Source: CBDAQD01 sp965275905 | GTDB taxonomy: Bacteria; Pseudomonadota; Alphaproteobacteria; Rhizobiales; JAJFHC01 | Assembly: GCA_965275905.1 (NCBI GenBank) | Contig: CBDHYJ010000082.1 | Location: 1-64,000 of the forward strand | Length of the DNA: 64,000 nt | Direction of reading: 5' to 3' | Shown: piece by piece, positions 18,673-28,078 of the stretch | Position numbering within the stretch: the stretch's first letter is position 1 | How the letters are laid out: each line of letters opens with the position of its first letter | Notes under the pieces: model-generated | What the model was told of the DNA's origin: nothing | Database searches by the model: none | What the model saw: the letters and a program-made list of their open reading frames with translations, nothing else | Position numbers and translations under genes: made by a program

Positions 18673-20352
18673 ATGCTCGCAGCCCTGTCCATCCGCGATA
18701 TCGTTCTCATTGACCGTCTCGATCTTGAAGTCGACAACGGGCTGACTGTGCTCACCGGTGAGACCGGAGCGGGCAAGTCGATCATGCTCGATGCGCTCGG
18801 TCTGGCTCTCGGGGCCCGGGGAGACGGTTCGCTGGTGCGAACGGACGCCAAACAGGGCAGCGTGACCGCGGCTTTCGATCTCGCGCCCGATCATTCGGTG
18901 TTCCGGCTGCTGGAAGAAAACGACGTTGCGGCTGAAGGCGACTTGATTGTCCGCAGAACCCAGTCCGCCGACGGCCGCGCGCGGGCCTTCATCAACGACC
19001 AGCCGGTCAGTGTCCAGTTGTTGAGGTCGATCGGGCGGCAACTTGTTGAGATTCACGGCCAGCATGACGATCGCGCGCTGCTTGATCCGGAGACGCATCT
19101 TCGTCTGGTGGATGCGTTTGGCGGCCTGACGGCCGACGCAGCGGACGTTGAACTGGCCTGGCGGGCATGGCAGGACGCCTTGGGCGCTCTCGAGGCGCAC
19201 GAACAGGCGATCGAGAAGGCGCGCTCCGAGCGCGACTTTCTCGAGCATGCCGCCGCTGAACTTGAGGAGCTGGACGCTTCCGCCGGCGAAGAAGAGGAAC
19301 TTGCGACAACACGCCAGCTTATGATGCACGCGGAGAAATTCGCCGAAGACCTCCAGCAGGCCGATGATGCGCTTGCGGGCGACGGCACGGTCGAGAGCCG
19401 ACTGAGTGCGGCCTTGCGAAAGCTTGAGCGTGCCGGCGAGCAGGCAGCCGGAAGGCTCGATGCCGCCATGACGGCGATCGACCGGGTTCTGGTCGAAATC
19501 GGGGAGGCGCGTTCGGCGGTGGCCGCCGCGATGGCCGATTTTGAATACGATCCCAAGAAGCTTGAAGCCACGGAGGAGCGGCTGTTTGCCCTCAGGGCGA
19601 TGGCGCGCAAGCACAATGTTCCCTGTGACAGGCTGCCGGATCTTCTGAAGTCGTTTCAGGATCAGCTTGCAGCACTCGCCAGCGACGAAAGCGATCTTGC
19701 AGCATTGCGGGAGGCAACCGAAGCCGCCCGGGCCGCCTACCTGTCCAAGGCGAATGCGCTGAGCGGCAAACGCGTTGAGGCAGCCCGGTCGCTGGATGAA
19801 CTGGTGCTTGCGGAACTCCCGCCATTGAAGCTGGAAAAGGCCCGCTTCGAGACCCGTGTCGATCATCTGGAAGAGTCGGCCGCCGGCCCACGCGGATGCA
19901 ACCGCATTGAATTCACGGTTTCCGCGAACCCTGGGACGCCGCTTGGACCGCTCATGAAGTTCGCCTCCGGTGGCGAACTCGCCCGGTTCATGCTGGCGCT
20001 GAAGGTTGTTCTGGCCGCGCGCGGAAGTGCGCCGTCGCTCATATTTGACGAAATCGATACCGGGGTCGGCGGTGCGGTCGCCGAAGCCATCGGTCAGCGT
20101 CTTGCCAGGCTTTCGGACAGTCTGCAGGTTCTCGCCATAACGCACTCGCCTCAGGTGGCTGCGCGGGCCAATGCCCATGTCCGGATCGTGAAGCAGGCCG
20201 ATCAGGGTGCGTCCGACGACCGTGTCGTCACGCGTGTCGAGCCGCTCGACGAGACGATGCGCCGCGAAGAGATCGCCCGCATGCTTGCCGGGGCCACGGT
20301 GACGGACGAGGCGCGCGCCGCTGCGGACCGGCTCATCGGGAGCGAAGCATGA
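18673..20352 (+). CDS. recN: DNA repair protein RecN (SMC-like ATPase)
   Basis: 559 aa SMC-family ATPase acting early in double-strand-break repair. The Walker A motif GETGAGKS is at residues 29-36. A long coiled-coil-rich middle (about 160-360) is followed by the ABC signature region FASGGELARFMLALK and Walker B LIFDEIDTGVGG, then AITHSPQVAARA. It starts 11 bp after bamD and overlaps ligA by an ATGA, so bamD, recN and ligA are probably co-transcribed. Confidence 0.95.
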   Translation: MLAALSIRDIVLIDRLDLEVDNGLTVLTGETGAGKSIMLDALGLALGARGDGSLVRTDAKQGSVTAAFDLAPDHSVFRLLEENDVAAEGDLIVRRTQSADGRARAFINDQPVSVQLLRSIGRQLVEIHGQHDDRALLDPETHLRLVDAFGGLTADAADVELAWRAWQDALGALEAHEQAIEKARSERDFLEHAAAELEELDASAGEEEELATTRQLMMHAEKFAEDLQQADDALAGDGTVESRLSAALRKLERAGEQAAGRLDAAMTAIDRVLVEIGEARSAVAAAMADFEYDPKKLEATEERLFALRAMARKHNVPCDRLPDLLKSFQDQLAALASDESDLAALREATEAARAAYLSKANALSGKRVEAARSLDELVLAELPPLKLEKARFETRVDHLEESAAGPRGCNRIEFTVSANPGTPLGPLMKFASGGELARFMLALKVVLAARGSAPSLIFDEIDTGVGGAVAEAIGQRLARLSDSLQVLAITHSPQVAARANAHVRIVKQADQGASDDRVVTRVEPLDETMRREEIARMLAGATVTDEARAAADRLIGSEA

Positions 20353-22484
20353 CAGCCGGTGAAACGGAAATTGCGGTGCCGGACCGTACGCCCGTCGAGA
20401 ATCTCGATGAGAATGAGGCTTCCGCGGAGCTTGAGCAGATCGCGCTCGAGATGGCCGAACATGATCGGCGCTATTACCAGGACGACGCGCCAACCATCTC
20501 CGATGCCGAATACGATGCTCTGCGTGTCCGCAATTCGGCTATAGAGCAACGCTTCCCCCATCTGGTCCGACCCGACAGTCCGAATGCGCGGGTCGGTGCG
20601 GCACCGTCTGAAAAGTTCGACAAGGTCACCCATGCGGTGCCGATGCTGTCTCTCGGCAATGCATTTGCCGACGATGATGTCGCGGAATTCTGTGACAGGG
20701 TCCGCCGGTTCCTCGGGATTGGCGCGGAGGAACCACTCGCCTTCACGGCCGAGCCGAAGATCGACGGTCTGTCGGCATCGTTACGATACGAGGGAGGTGC
20801 GCTCGTTGTCGGTGCGACGCGAGGCGACGGACAGGTCGGGGAGAACGTTACCCAGAATCTGAAGACCATCGAGGACATCCCGCTCAGGCTTGCCGGATCC
20901 GGCTGGCCGGAGATCGTGGAGATTCGTGGCGAGGTCTATATGAGCCACGCCGACTTCGACGCCCTCAATCGGCGTCAGGCCGAACAGGGCGGTCAGATCT
21001 TCGCCAATCCGCGCAACGCCGCTGCCGGATCGCTTCGCCAGCTTGACTCCAGCGTGACCCAGTCGCGGCCCTTGCGGTTTTTCGCCTATGCCTGGGGAGA
21101 ATTGTCGGAGGTGCCGTTCGAGACCCAGTGGGACGCCGTCCAGGCAATCGGTTCGTGGGGATTTTCGACCAATCCTCATACGCGGCTGTGTCATTCGGTG
21201 GATGACATGCTCGACGTCTACCGGACAATCGAGGAACAGCGGAGCGGGCTGGGCTACGACATTGACGGGGTGGTTTACAAGGTCGACCGCCTCGACCTGC
21301 AGCGCCGGCTGGGATTTGTTTCCCGGTCGCCGCGCTGGGCCGTGGCGCACAAGTTTCCTGCGGAGAAGGCTACGACCGTCCTCAACGCGATCGAGATCCA
21401 GGTCGGGCGCACCGGACAGCTCACGCCGGTGGCCAAGCTCGAGCCGGTCACTGTCGGGGGCGTCGTGGTATCGAACGCGACGTTGCATAATGAAGACGAG
21501 ATTGCCCGCAAGGATGTGCGCGAGGGCGACACGGTCATTATTCAGCGGGCAGGCGACGTCATTCCTCAAGTCCTTGGCGTTATTGGAGAAAAACGGCCGA
21601 AGAATTCCGAGCCCTACGTTTTCCCGGACGTCTGTCCGGCCTGCGGAAGTCGCGCGGTACGGGAAGTGAATCCGAAGACCGGGCGGCCGGATGTTGCGCG
21701 GCGCTGTACCGGCGGGCTGATCTGTCCGGCCCAGGCTGTCGAACGCCTTAAACATTTCGTTTCGCGCACGGCGTTCGACATAGAGGGCCTTGGCGCCAAG
21801 CAGGTGGAGGCATTCTACGAAGACGGCCTCGTGATGCAGCCCGCGGACATCTTCACGCTGTCGGATCGCGACAGCCGAAGCCTGAAGCGTCTTAAAGACA
21901 GGGAGGGATGGGGCGAGACTTCGGTTCGGAACCTTTTCGCGGCGATCGACGACCGCCGTGGCGTATCACTCGACCGGTTCATATTTGCACTCGGCATCCG
22001 GCATGTCGGAGAAACCACCGGTCGCCTGCTTGCGCGCACCTACGGTTCGATAGAGGCGTTCATTGCGGCCATGGAAGATGCCGGAGACAAACAGAACGCG
22101 GCCTGGCTGGATCTGCTCGCGGTCGACGGGATCGGAGAAGTGGTGGCGGATGCCATCGTCGAGTTCTTCAGGGAACCGCATAACCGGACGGTTGTGGAGG
22201 ATCTCCTCAAGGAGGTGTCACCGACACCGCTCGAGGCAGCGGACACGAGTTCCCCGGTCGCCGGCAAGACTGTCGTCTTCACGGGCTCACTGGAACGCAT
22301 GACACGGAACGAGGCCAAGGCCAGGGCCGAGGGGCTCGGGGCCAAGGTCTCCGGATCGGTATCGGCGAAGACCGATATTGTCGTGGCAGGCCCCGGGGCC
22401 GGATCAAAGCTCAAGAAGGCTCAGGAACTCGACGTCGAGGTTCTGAGTGAGGATGACTGGCTGGATCTGATTGAAGGTCAATAG
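20349..22484 (+). CDS. ligA: NAD-dependent DNA ligase LigA
   Basis: 711 aa replicative DNA ligase. Domain order: Ia domain with YYQDDAPTISDAEYD; nucleotidyltransferase domain with the adenylated lysine in EPKIDG (Lys137); OB fold; a four-Cys zinc finger (CPACG ... RRCTGGLICPAQ); helix-hairpin-helix repeats; and a C-terminal BRCT domain starting near residue 635 (VAGKTVVFTGSLERMTR). Overlaps recN by four bases. It converges on the aminopeptidase gene 15 bp downstream with no visible terminator between them. Confidence 0.97.
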   Translation: MTAGETEIAVPDRTPVENLDENEASAELEQIALEMAEHDRRYYQDDAPTISDAEYDALRVRNSAIEQRFPHLVRPDSPNARVGAAPSEKFDKVTHAVPMLSLGNAFADDDVAEFCDRVRRFLGIGAEEPLAFTAEPKIDGLSASLRYEGGALVVGATRGDGQVGENVTQNLKTIEDIPLRLAGSGWPEIVEIRGEVYMSHADFDALNRRQAEQGGQIFANPRNAAAGSLRQLDSSVTQSRPLRFFAYAWGELSEVPFETQWDAVQAIGSWGFSTNPHTRLCHSVDDMLDVYRTIEEQRSGLGYDIDGVVYKVDRLDLQRRLGFVSRSPRWAVAHKFPAEKATTVLNAIEIQVGRTGQLTPVAKLEPVTVGGVVVSNATLHNEDEIARKDVREGDTVIIQRAGDVIPQVLGVIGEKRPKNSEPYVFPDVCPACGSRAVREVNPKTGRPDVARRCTGGLICPAQAVERLKHFVSRTAFDIEGLGAKQVEAFYEDGLVMQPADIFTLSDRDSRSLKRLKDREGWGETSVRNLFAAIDDRRGVSLDRFIFALGIRHVGETTGRLLARTYGSIEAFIAAMEDAGDKQNAAWLDLLAVDGIGEVVADAIVEFFREPHNRTVVEDLLKEVSPTPLEAADTSSPVAGKTVVFTGSLERMTRNEAKARAEGLGAKVSGSVSAKTDIVVAGPGAGSKLKKAQELDVEVLSEDDWLDLIEGQ

Positions 22485-22499
22485 GCGCGGCCTGTCCGG

Positions 22500-24368
22500 C
22501 TACGCCTTGCCCTTGATGTGTTTGGTCGCCTTTGACAACCACTCACGATCCGTTTCCTTCAATCGCGGCCCGATCGTATCGAACACCTTGGTGTGGTAAT
22601 CGTTCAGCCACTTTGCTTCGTCTTTTGTCAGCAAAGAATTGTCGATCAGGTTCAGGTCGATCGGAGCAAGGGTCAGCGTTTCAAATCCCAGCATCCTGAC
22701 GCCGTCGGCGGCATCATTCTGCCGCGACTCCGATCCGGCTCCGTCGCCATCTTCGTCATCTTCCGCCCTGACGAGGACCAGGTTCTCGATCCGGATTCCA
22801 TATTCGCCCTGTTTGTAGAAACCGGGCTCGTTCGACAGAATCATTCCGGGCTGCAGCGCAACCGTTCCACCGGTCTTGGAGATTCGTTGCGGTCCCTCAT
22901 GAACCGAGAGGTAACTGCCGACGCCGTGCCCCGTGCCGTGATCGAAATCCAGTCCTATCTCCCACAATGGCAGCCGTGCAAGGATATCGATCTGGGTCCC
23001 CGACGTACCTTCCGGAAAGCGCGCTGTTGCAATGGCGATATGCCCCTTGAGCACGCGGGTAAAGCGATCGCGCATTTCCGCGGTCGGCTCTCCGACGGCG
23101 ACCGTACGCGTGATATCGGTGGTTCCGTCCATATACTGGGCACCCGAATCGATCAGATAAATCGATCCCGGTTCAAGCTTGCGCGCGGTCTGATAACTGA
23201 CCCTGTAGTGAGCCATGGCCGCATTCGGACCGCTCGCTGATATGGAAGGAAAGGCAATGTCCTTCAGTTTACCGGTTTCGGTCCGGAACAGTTCGAGTTC
23301 CTTGGCGACCGATATCTCGTCGAGTCTTCCTTTCGGGATCTCGGCGTCGAGCCATGACAGGAAGCGGCAGACGGCCAAGCCATCGCGCTTGTGAGCCGTC
23401 CGCGTGCCGGCGATCTCAAAGGCGTTCTTTTTTGCCTTGAGTGCGATGCACGGGTCCGGGCCGCGTGTGACGGTCGCTTCGCCTTCTCTCAGAGCCATTG
23501 TGATCTGGTGCGCCGCGGTGGCGGGATCGACCCGAATCCGGCGCCCCGGCTGCGAGGCCCGGATGAGATCCTCCTCAAGATTTGCCGGCTCGTGCAGTTC
23601 GGCGATCTCTTCCAGGTACCGTGTCGTCTGGTCATCCAGCTTGGCGGGCTCCAAAAAGAGAATTGCCTTGCCCTCAGCCGGAATGATCGCGAAGGCCAGC
23701 GAAACAGGGATGTGAGGGACATCGTTGCCCCTGATATTGAAGAGCCATGCAATGGAATCAGGCAAAGTCAAAACGACAGCATCGTCGCCGGCGCGCCTCA
23801 AGGTCTCCTGTACCGCGCCGATCTTCTCTTCAGCCGACTCGCCGGCGTGCTGCAGGGGCTGGACGACGACCGGCCCGGATGGCGGCGCCGGCTGATCCTC
23901 CCAAACCGAATCGATGGGGTTGCCTTCGGTGGCCACCAGAACGGCTCCGGCGCGGGCGCATGCGTTCTCGAACTGCCCGAACTGGTTGCTGGTGTGCAGC
24001 CACGGATCAATTCCGATTCGCATGTCTGCCCCGACCTTGCCCGACAGCCAGTCGGTTGGCGGCTCTTCCGTCACGTGGAGCGGCTTGAATTCGCTTGTGT
24101 CGACTTCCTGGGCGGCCTGGAGTGTATAGCGACCATCGACAAAAACCGCGGATTCCGCCTCGAGAATGATTGCAAGGCCAGCGGATCCGCTGAAACCGGT
24201 CAACCAGTGCAGTCTTTCCGCATAAGACGCGACATATTCGCCCTGATGCTCATCGGCACGCGGGATAATGAAGCCATCGAGGCCGCGCTCTGCCAACTCG
24301 GCCCGCAGCCGGTTTGCACGCGCCGCGCCCTTTGTCGGATCTGCTGTATCTTCGAACGATTGAAACAT
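22500..24368 (-). CDS. Xaa-Pro aminopeptidase (aminopeptidase P, M24B)
   Basis: 622 aa metallopeptidase that should remove N-terminal residues preceding proline. Two creatinase-like N-terminal domains are followed by the pita-bread catalytic domain. Its metal ligands are visible in YLIDSGAQYMDGTTDITRTV (two Asp), DHGTGHGVGSYLSVHEGP (His), LSNEPGFYKQGEYGIRIENL (Glu) and the following acidic residue. The three-domain, about 600-residue architecture matches the long form related to eukaryotic cytosolic aminopeptidase P rather than E. coli PepP. The frame is open to 24416; the ATG at 24368 (MFQSFEDT) is chosen because homologues begin near here. Confidence 0.9.
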   Translation of the reverse strand: MFQSFEDTADPTKGAARANRLRAELAERGLDGFIIPRADEHQGEYVASYAERLHWLTGFSGSAGLAIILEAESAVFVDGRYTLQAAQEVDTSEFKPLHVTEEPPTDWLSGKVGADMRIGIDPWLHTSNQFGQFENACARAGAVLVATEGNPIDSVWEDQPAPPSGPVVVQPLQHAGESAEEKIGAVQETLRRAGDDAVVLTLPDSIAWLFNIRGNDVPHIPVSLAFAIIPAEGKAILFLEPAKLDDQTTRYLEEIAELHEPANLEEDLIRASQPGRRIRVDPATAAHQITMALREGEATVTRGPDPCIALKAKKNAFEIAGTRTAHKRDGLAVCRFLSWLDAEIPKGRLDEISVAKELELFRTETGKLKDIAFPSISASGPNAAMAHYRVSYQTARKLEPGSIYLIDSGAQYMDGTTDITRTVAVGEPTAEMRDRFTRVLKGHIAIATARFPEGTSGTQIDILARLPLWEIGLDFDHGTGHGVGSYLSVHEGPQRISKTGGTVALQPGMILSNEPGFYKQGEYGIRIENLVLVRAEDDEDGDGAGSESRQNDAADGVRMLGFETLTLAPIDLNLIDNSLLTKDEAKWLNDYHTKVFDTIGPRLKETDREWLSKATKHIKGKA

Positions 24369-24445
24369 AGCCGGATGTTTTATTGCGCGCCGCAACGTAT
24401 AGCAATGGGGAACCATTAGGAATCCGTTTACCCGCTATGCAGGCG

Positions 24446-24464
24446 TTGCATTGCTGCAATGCAA
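24446..24464. promoter_or_regulatory. 19-bp perfect palindrome in the pepP-like/DUF1127 divergent gap
   Basis: TTGCATTGC, one central base, GCAATGCAA: nine perfectly paired bases per arm. It lies between the divergently transcribed aminopeptidase and DUF1127 genes, 78 bp before the former's start and 114 bp before the latter's. The form and position suggest an operator for a dimeric regulator (a LysR-type T-N11-A core is contained in it). The regulator is unknown. Confidence 0.45.
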
Positions 24465-24577
24465 AATCACCGCTACTCGAATTTTCCGCAACGCTTATAT
24501 CGGTTTCACAACGATGTCCCGAACATCCTCCCTAAACGGGACGTCGAGGAAATTGAACTTTTTGACACGAGGCTGAC

Positions 24578-24796
24578 ATGGCTGCGATTCATTACAATTC
24601 CTCTGTTTCGGCCGACGGTGCCGCGCGCGCCGACGTCTCCCTGACAGAGCGACTCAACAGTGCCTTCAACTGGGTGAAGCATTATCGTGCGATGCGTCGC
24701 GCGGAGCGGGACCTTCTTGCTCTTGATGACCGTCTGCTTAACGACATCGGCATCGAGCGGTCCAATATTCATCAGATGGTGCGGAACGGTCGCTAA
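24578..24796 (+). CDS. DUF1127 micro-protein
   Basis: 72 aa protein whose C-terminal half (RAMRRAERDLLALDDRLLNDIG, then IERSNI) is the DUF1127 domain: short, Arg-rich and ending in the characteristic 'L.DIGI.R..I' turn. Small DUF1127 proteins in alphaproteobacteria have been linked to phosphate or carbon metabolism and RNA turnover; the role of this one cannot be told from sequence. The N-terminal 30 residues are Ala/Ser-rich and not conserved as far as I can judge. It is transcribed alone, facing prmA. Confidence 0.85.
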   Translation: MAAIHYNSSVSADGAARADVSLTERLNSAFNWVKHYRAMRRAERDLLALDDRLLNDIGIERSNIHQMVRNGR

Positions 24797-24801
24797 GGCC
24801 G

Positions 24802-25737
24802 CTAACCGAGCGAATTCAGGATCAGGGTCGACCAGCCGTCGATCCTGATCCGCTTCTCGATCAAAAATCCCTGAATTCGATACGCGGCGAAGACCCGCGT
24901 CTCCTGCCTGTTCAGAAGGCCGGACAGAATGACACGGCCGCCCGGAGCGACGATCCGGGAGAGGCCCGGCGCCAGCTCTACGAGCGGGCCGGCGAGGATA
25001 TTCGCAAAAATCAGGTCGAACGACGCCAGGGCCCGAATCTCTCTGTGTCCGAGCCCCGGCGCAGTGACTGCCCTGATCAAGGGCGCTACCCCGTTCAATA
25101 CGGCATTCGTTTTCGTCGTCTGCGTTGCGACGGGGTCGATATCACTGGCAAGCACCATTCTTCTGGTCTGTTTTGCGGCGGCGATCGCGAGTATTCCACT
25201 GCCACAACCCAGGTCGAATACCCGCTGTGGGCGAACTTTCCTGGAAACGTCGTTGAGAGCGAGCAGGCAGCCCAGAGTGGTTGCATGATGGCCTGAACCG
25301 AAAGCGAGCCCGGCATTGATCTCGAGATTGATCTTGCCCGGACTGCGGCGATCCCTGTCATGGCTGCCATACAGCACGAAACGGCCGGCTTCTAGCGGGT
25401 GCAGGCGCTCCTGTGACTCCCGAACCCAATCACGATCTTCAACGGGCTCCACGGATACAGCGGGTGGCGGAAATCCATTTCGGCTCGCCGCAGTCCGAAA
25501 CAGATCTGCCAGTATTTCGGGATCGGGTCGAAAATCGTAGTAGGCCTCCACGACCCAGATGTCTCCGCTTTCATTGGTGTAACCGACGGCCGTCGCTTCC
25601 GGCGCGATGGCTTCTTCAAGTGCTGCCGCGAGAGTTGCGGCAACGGTCTCGTCAGCGGATGCGGTAGCGCGAAATAGCCGGGGTGCTTGCTCCACGTCGG
25701 CGAACTTCAACGACAGCGGTCTAGTGCCGCTCGACAA
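24802..25737 (-). CDS. prmA: Ribosomal protein L11 methyltransferase PrmA
   Basis: 311 aa SAM-dependent methyltransferase that trimethylates ribosomal protein L11. The N-terminal third is the substrate-recognition domain. The catalytic Rossmann domain carries GLAFGSGHHATT, the SAM loop VFDLGCGSGILAIAAAK and the FDLIFANILAGPLVELAP motif, in which N-I-L is the typical PrmA active-site tripeptide. The start overlaps the uvrD stop by 17 bp, so the two genes probably form one minus-strand transcript. Confidence 0.93.
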   Translation of the reverse strand: MSSGTRPLSLKFADVEQAPRLFRATASADETVAATLAAALEEAIAPEATAVGYTNESGDIWVVEAYYDFRPDPEILADLFRTAASRNGFPPPAVSVEPVEDRDWVRESQERLHPLEAGRFVLYGSHDRDRRSPGKINLEINAGLAFGSGHHATTLGCLLALNDVSRKVRPQRVFDLGCGSGILAIAAAKQTRRMVLASDIDPVATQTTKTNAVLNGVAPLIRAVTAPGLGHREIRALASFDLIFANILAGPLVELAPGLSRIVAPGGRVILSGLLNRQETRVFAAYRIQGFLIEKRIRIDGWSTLILNSLG

Positions 25738-28078
25738 ATGAATCGAGGACCCGCTTGCGGCCGGCCTTCTCGAAATCGATCGTCAGCTTGTTGCCGTCGA
25801 CGCCGGCTATCGTGCCGTACCCGAATTTGTCATGGAAAACACGTTCGCCTGTCTGAAACGAAGCAGCCGAATCATCATCGCTTGCAATTAGCTCACCCTC
25901 GATGATGCGGGGCGTGGAGCGGTACGCGGTTCCTTCCGCGTGGGCGCGCTGGGCGCGCTGCCAGCCCGGCGTCGAGTAACTGCCCGAAAAAGGCTCATTG
26001 GATGCCGCGCGGTCAAAACGGCTCTCGCCGAAACCATAACCCCCGTAGCTGCTGTTCGAGGTCTCGACGTCGACATGGGGTTCCGGCAGTTCGTCAATAA
26101 AACGGGACGGGAGCGCGTTCTGCCACAAGGCATGAATCCGCCGGTTGGCCGCGAAACACACGATTGCCCTCTGGCGTGCGCGGGTCAGGCCGACATAGGC
26201 CAGCCTGCGTTCCTCTTCGAGACCGGCGCGGCCATTCTCGTCGAGCGCGCGCTGGTGCGGAAAAAGGCCTTCTTCCCAGCCGGGCAGGAAAACGGTTTCG
26301 AATTCCAGACCTTTGGCACTGTGCAGGGTCATGAGATTGACCTTGTCTTCGGCATTGCCGGAATCGACATCCATGACCAGGGCGATGTGCTCAAGAAATC
26401 CGCCCAGGTTCTCGAATTCCTCCATGGAACGGACGAGCTCTTTCAGGTTGTCCAGTCTTCCCGGAGCATCCGCCGACTTGTCGTTCTGCCACATTTCCGT
26501 ATAGCCGGACTCGTCCAGAATCATCTCCGCAAGGTCCGTGTGCGGCAGTCCGTCTATCAGAGAACGCCATCGCGAGAACGAATCCACAAGATCCTTGAGT
26601 GACCGCCGCGCCTTTGCCGTCAGATCGTCCGTCTCCACGATCGCACGTGCAGCCCGCATAAGCGAAATCCCGGATGAACGGGCGAGATCGTGCAGTTTCT
26701 TGACCGTTGCATCACCAAGTCCGCGCTTGGGCGTATTGATAATGCGCTCAAAGGCAAGATCGTTGTCCGGCTGCGCTGTCACCTTGAGATAGGCGAGGGC
26801 GTCTCGAATCTCGAGGCGTTCGTAGAACTTGGGTCCGCCAATGACCTGATAGGGCACGCCGAGGGTTATGAAACGGTCTTCGAACTCGCGCATCTGAAAG
26901 CTGGCGCGAACCAGAATGGCCATTTCGCTGAGACTGTGCCCATCGCGCTGATACTGCTCTATGTCTTCGCCGATGGCGCGGGCCTCTTCCTCGCCGTCCC
27001 AGACACCGCGGACACGGATCTTTTCGCCGTCGACATCCTCAGTATGGAGAGTCTTGCCCAAGCGGCTTTCGTTGTGGGCGATCAGGCCGGATGCAGCCGC
27101 AAGGATATGGCCGGTCGAACGGTAGTTACGCTCCAGACGGATGACCTGCGCGCCCGGAAAGTCCTTTTCGAAGCGGAGAATGTTGTCGACCTCCGCGCCG
27201 CGCCAGCCGTAAATCGACTGGTCGTCGTCGCCGACACAACAGATGTTCTTATGTCCCTGGGCAAGCAGGCGCAGCCAGAGGTACTGCGCGACGTTTGTGT
27301 CCTGGTACTCGTCGACCAGCATGTAGGCGAAGCGGCGCTGGTAGTCGGCGAGCACATCCGGGTTGTCCTGGAACAGCCTGAGACACTCCAGCAAGAGATC
27401 GCCAAAGTCGGCCGCATTGAGCACCTTAAGCCGTTCCTGATACGCCGCATAAAGTTCGCCGCCACGGCCGTTCCCGAATGCGTGGGCCTCGCCAGCCGGA
27501 ACCTTGTCGGGTGTGAGGCCGCGGTTCTTCCAGCCGTCGATCTGGCCGGCCAACTGGCGAGCGGGCCAGCGCTTTTCGTCAAGGCCCTCGCTCTGGATCA
27601 GCTGTTTCAGCAGCCGGATCTGGTCATCCGTGTCGAGGATGGAAAAATCCGACTTCAGGCCGACTAGCTCGGCATGACGGCGAAGGATCTTTACGCCGAT
27701 GGAGTGAAATGTGCCCAGCCATTGCATGCCTTCCACGACACCGCCGATGAGGGCGCCGATGCGGTCCTTCATTTCGCGGGCGGCCTTGTTGGTGAAGGTG
27801 ACCGCCAGAATCTGGCCGGGCCAGGCGCGTCGGGTGTAGAGCAGATGGGCGAGTCTCGTGGTCAGGACCCGGGTCTTGCCCGTGCCCGCGCCGGCCAGGA
27901 CAAGAACAGGACCGTCCAGTGTCTCGACCGCCATCCTCTGCTCGCTGTTCAGCGACTGGACATAGGGTGGTTCGGCGCCGGCCGCTGACGCCCGCGCCGC
28001 TATTCCGCCGGGTTGAGGCGGGGCGGCGGCCGTCTCGTCGTCATACTGGCCGAGGTCGAACGGATCAGAAGGTGCCAT
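25721..28078 (-). CDS. uvrD: UvrD/PcrA-type superfamily 1 DNA helicase
   Basis: 785 aa 3'-5' DNA helicase used in nucleotide-excision and mismatch repair. Motifs in order: Walker A AGAGTGKT (residues 62-69), Ia TFTNKAAREM, II DEYQDTN, III VGDDDQSIYGWRGA, IV RLERNYRS, V LMTLHSAKGLEFETVFLPG, VI RRLAYVGLTRARQ. The C-terminal Tudor-like segment (ERVFHDKFGYGTIAGV and onward) is the part that binds RNA polymerase in UvrD/PcrA. A 40-residue Ala/Pro-rich N-terminal extension precedes the helicase core. Transcribed toward prmA. Confidence 0.95.
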   Translation of the reverse strand: MAPSDPFDLGQYDDETAAAPPQPGGIAARASAAGAEPPYVQSLNSEQRMAVETLDGPVLVLAGAGTGKTRVLTTRLAHLLYTRRAWPGQILAVTFTNKAAREMKDRIGALIGGVVEGMQWLGTFHSIGVKILRRHAELVGLKSDFSILDTDDQIRLLKQLIQSEGLDEKRWPARQLAGQIDGWKNRGLTPDKVPAGEAHAFGNGRGGELYAAYQERLKVLNAADFGDLLLECLRLFQDNPDVLADYQRRFAYMLVDEYQDTNVAQYLWLRLLAQGHKNICCVGDDDQSIYGWRGAEVDNILRFEKDFPGAQVIRLERNYRSTGHILAAASGLIAHNESRLGKTLHTEDVDGEKIRVRGVWDGEEEARAIGEDIEQYQRDGHSLSEMAILVRASFQMREFEDRFITLGVPYQVIGGPKFYERLEIRDALAYLKVTAQPDNDLAFERIINTPKRGLGDATVKKLHDLARSSGISLMRAARAIVETDDLTAKARRSLKDLVDSFSRWRSLIDGLPHTDLAEMILDESGYTEMWQNDKSADAPGRLDNLKELVRSMEEFENLGGFLEHIALVMDVDSGNAEDKVNLMTLHSAKGLEFETVFLPGWEEGLFPHQRALDENGRAGLEEERRLAYVGLTRARQRAIVCFAANRRIHALWQNALPSRFIDELPEPHVDVETSNSSYGGYGFGESRFDRAASNEPFSGSYSTPGWQRAQRAHAEGTAYRSTPRIIEGELIASDDDSAASFQTGERVFHDKFGYGTIAGVDGNKLTIDFEKAGRKRVLDSFVERH

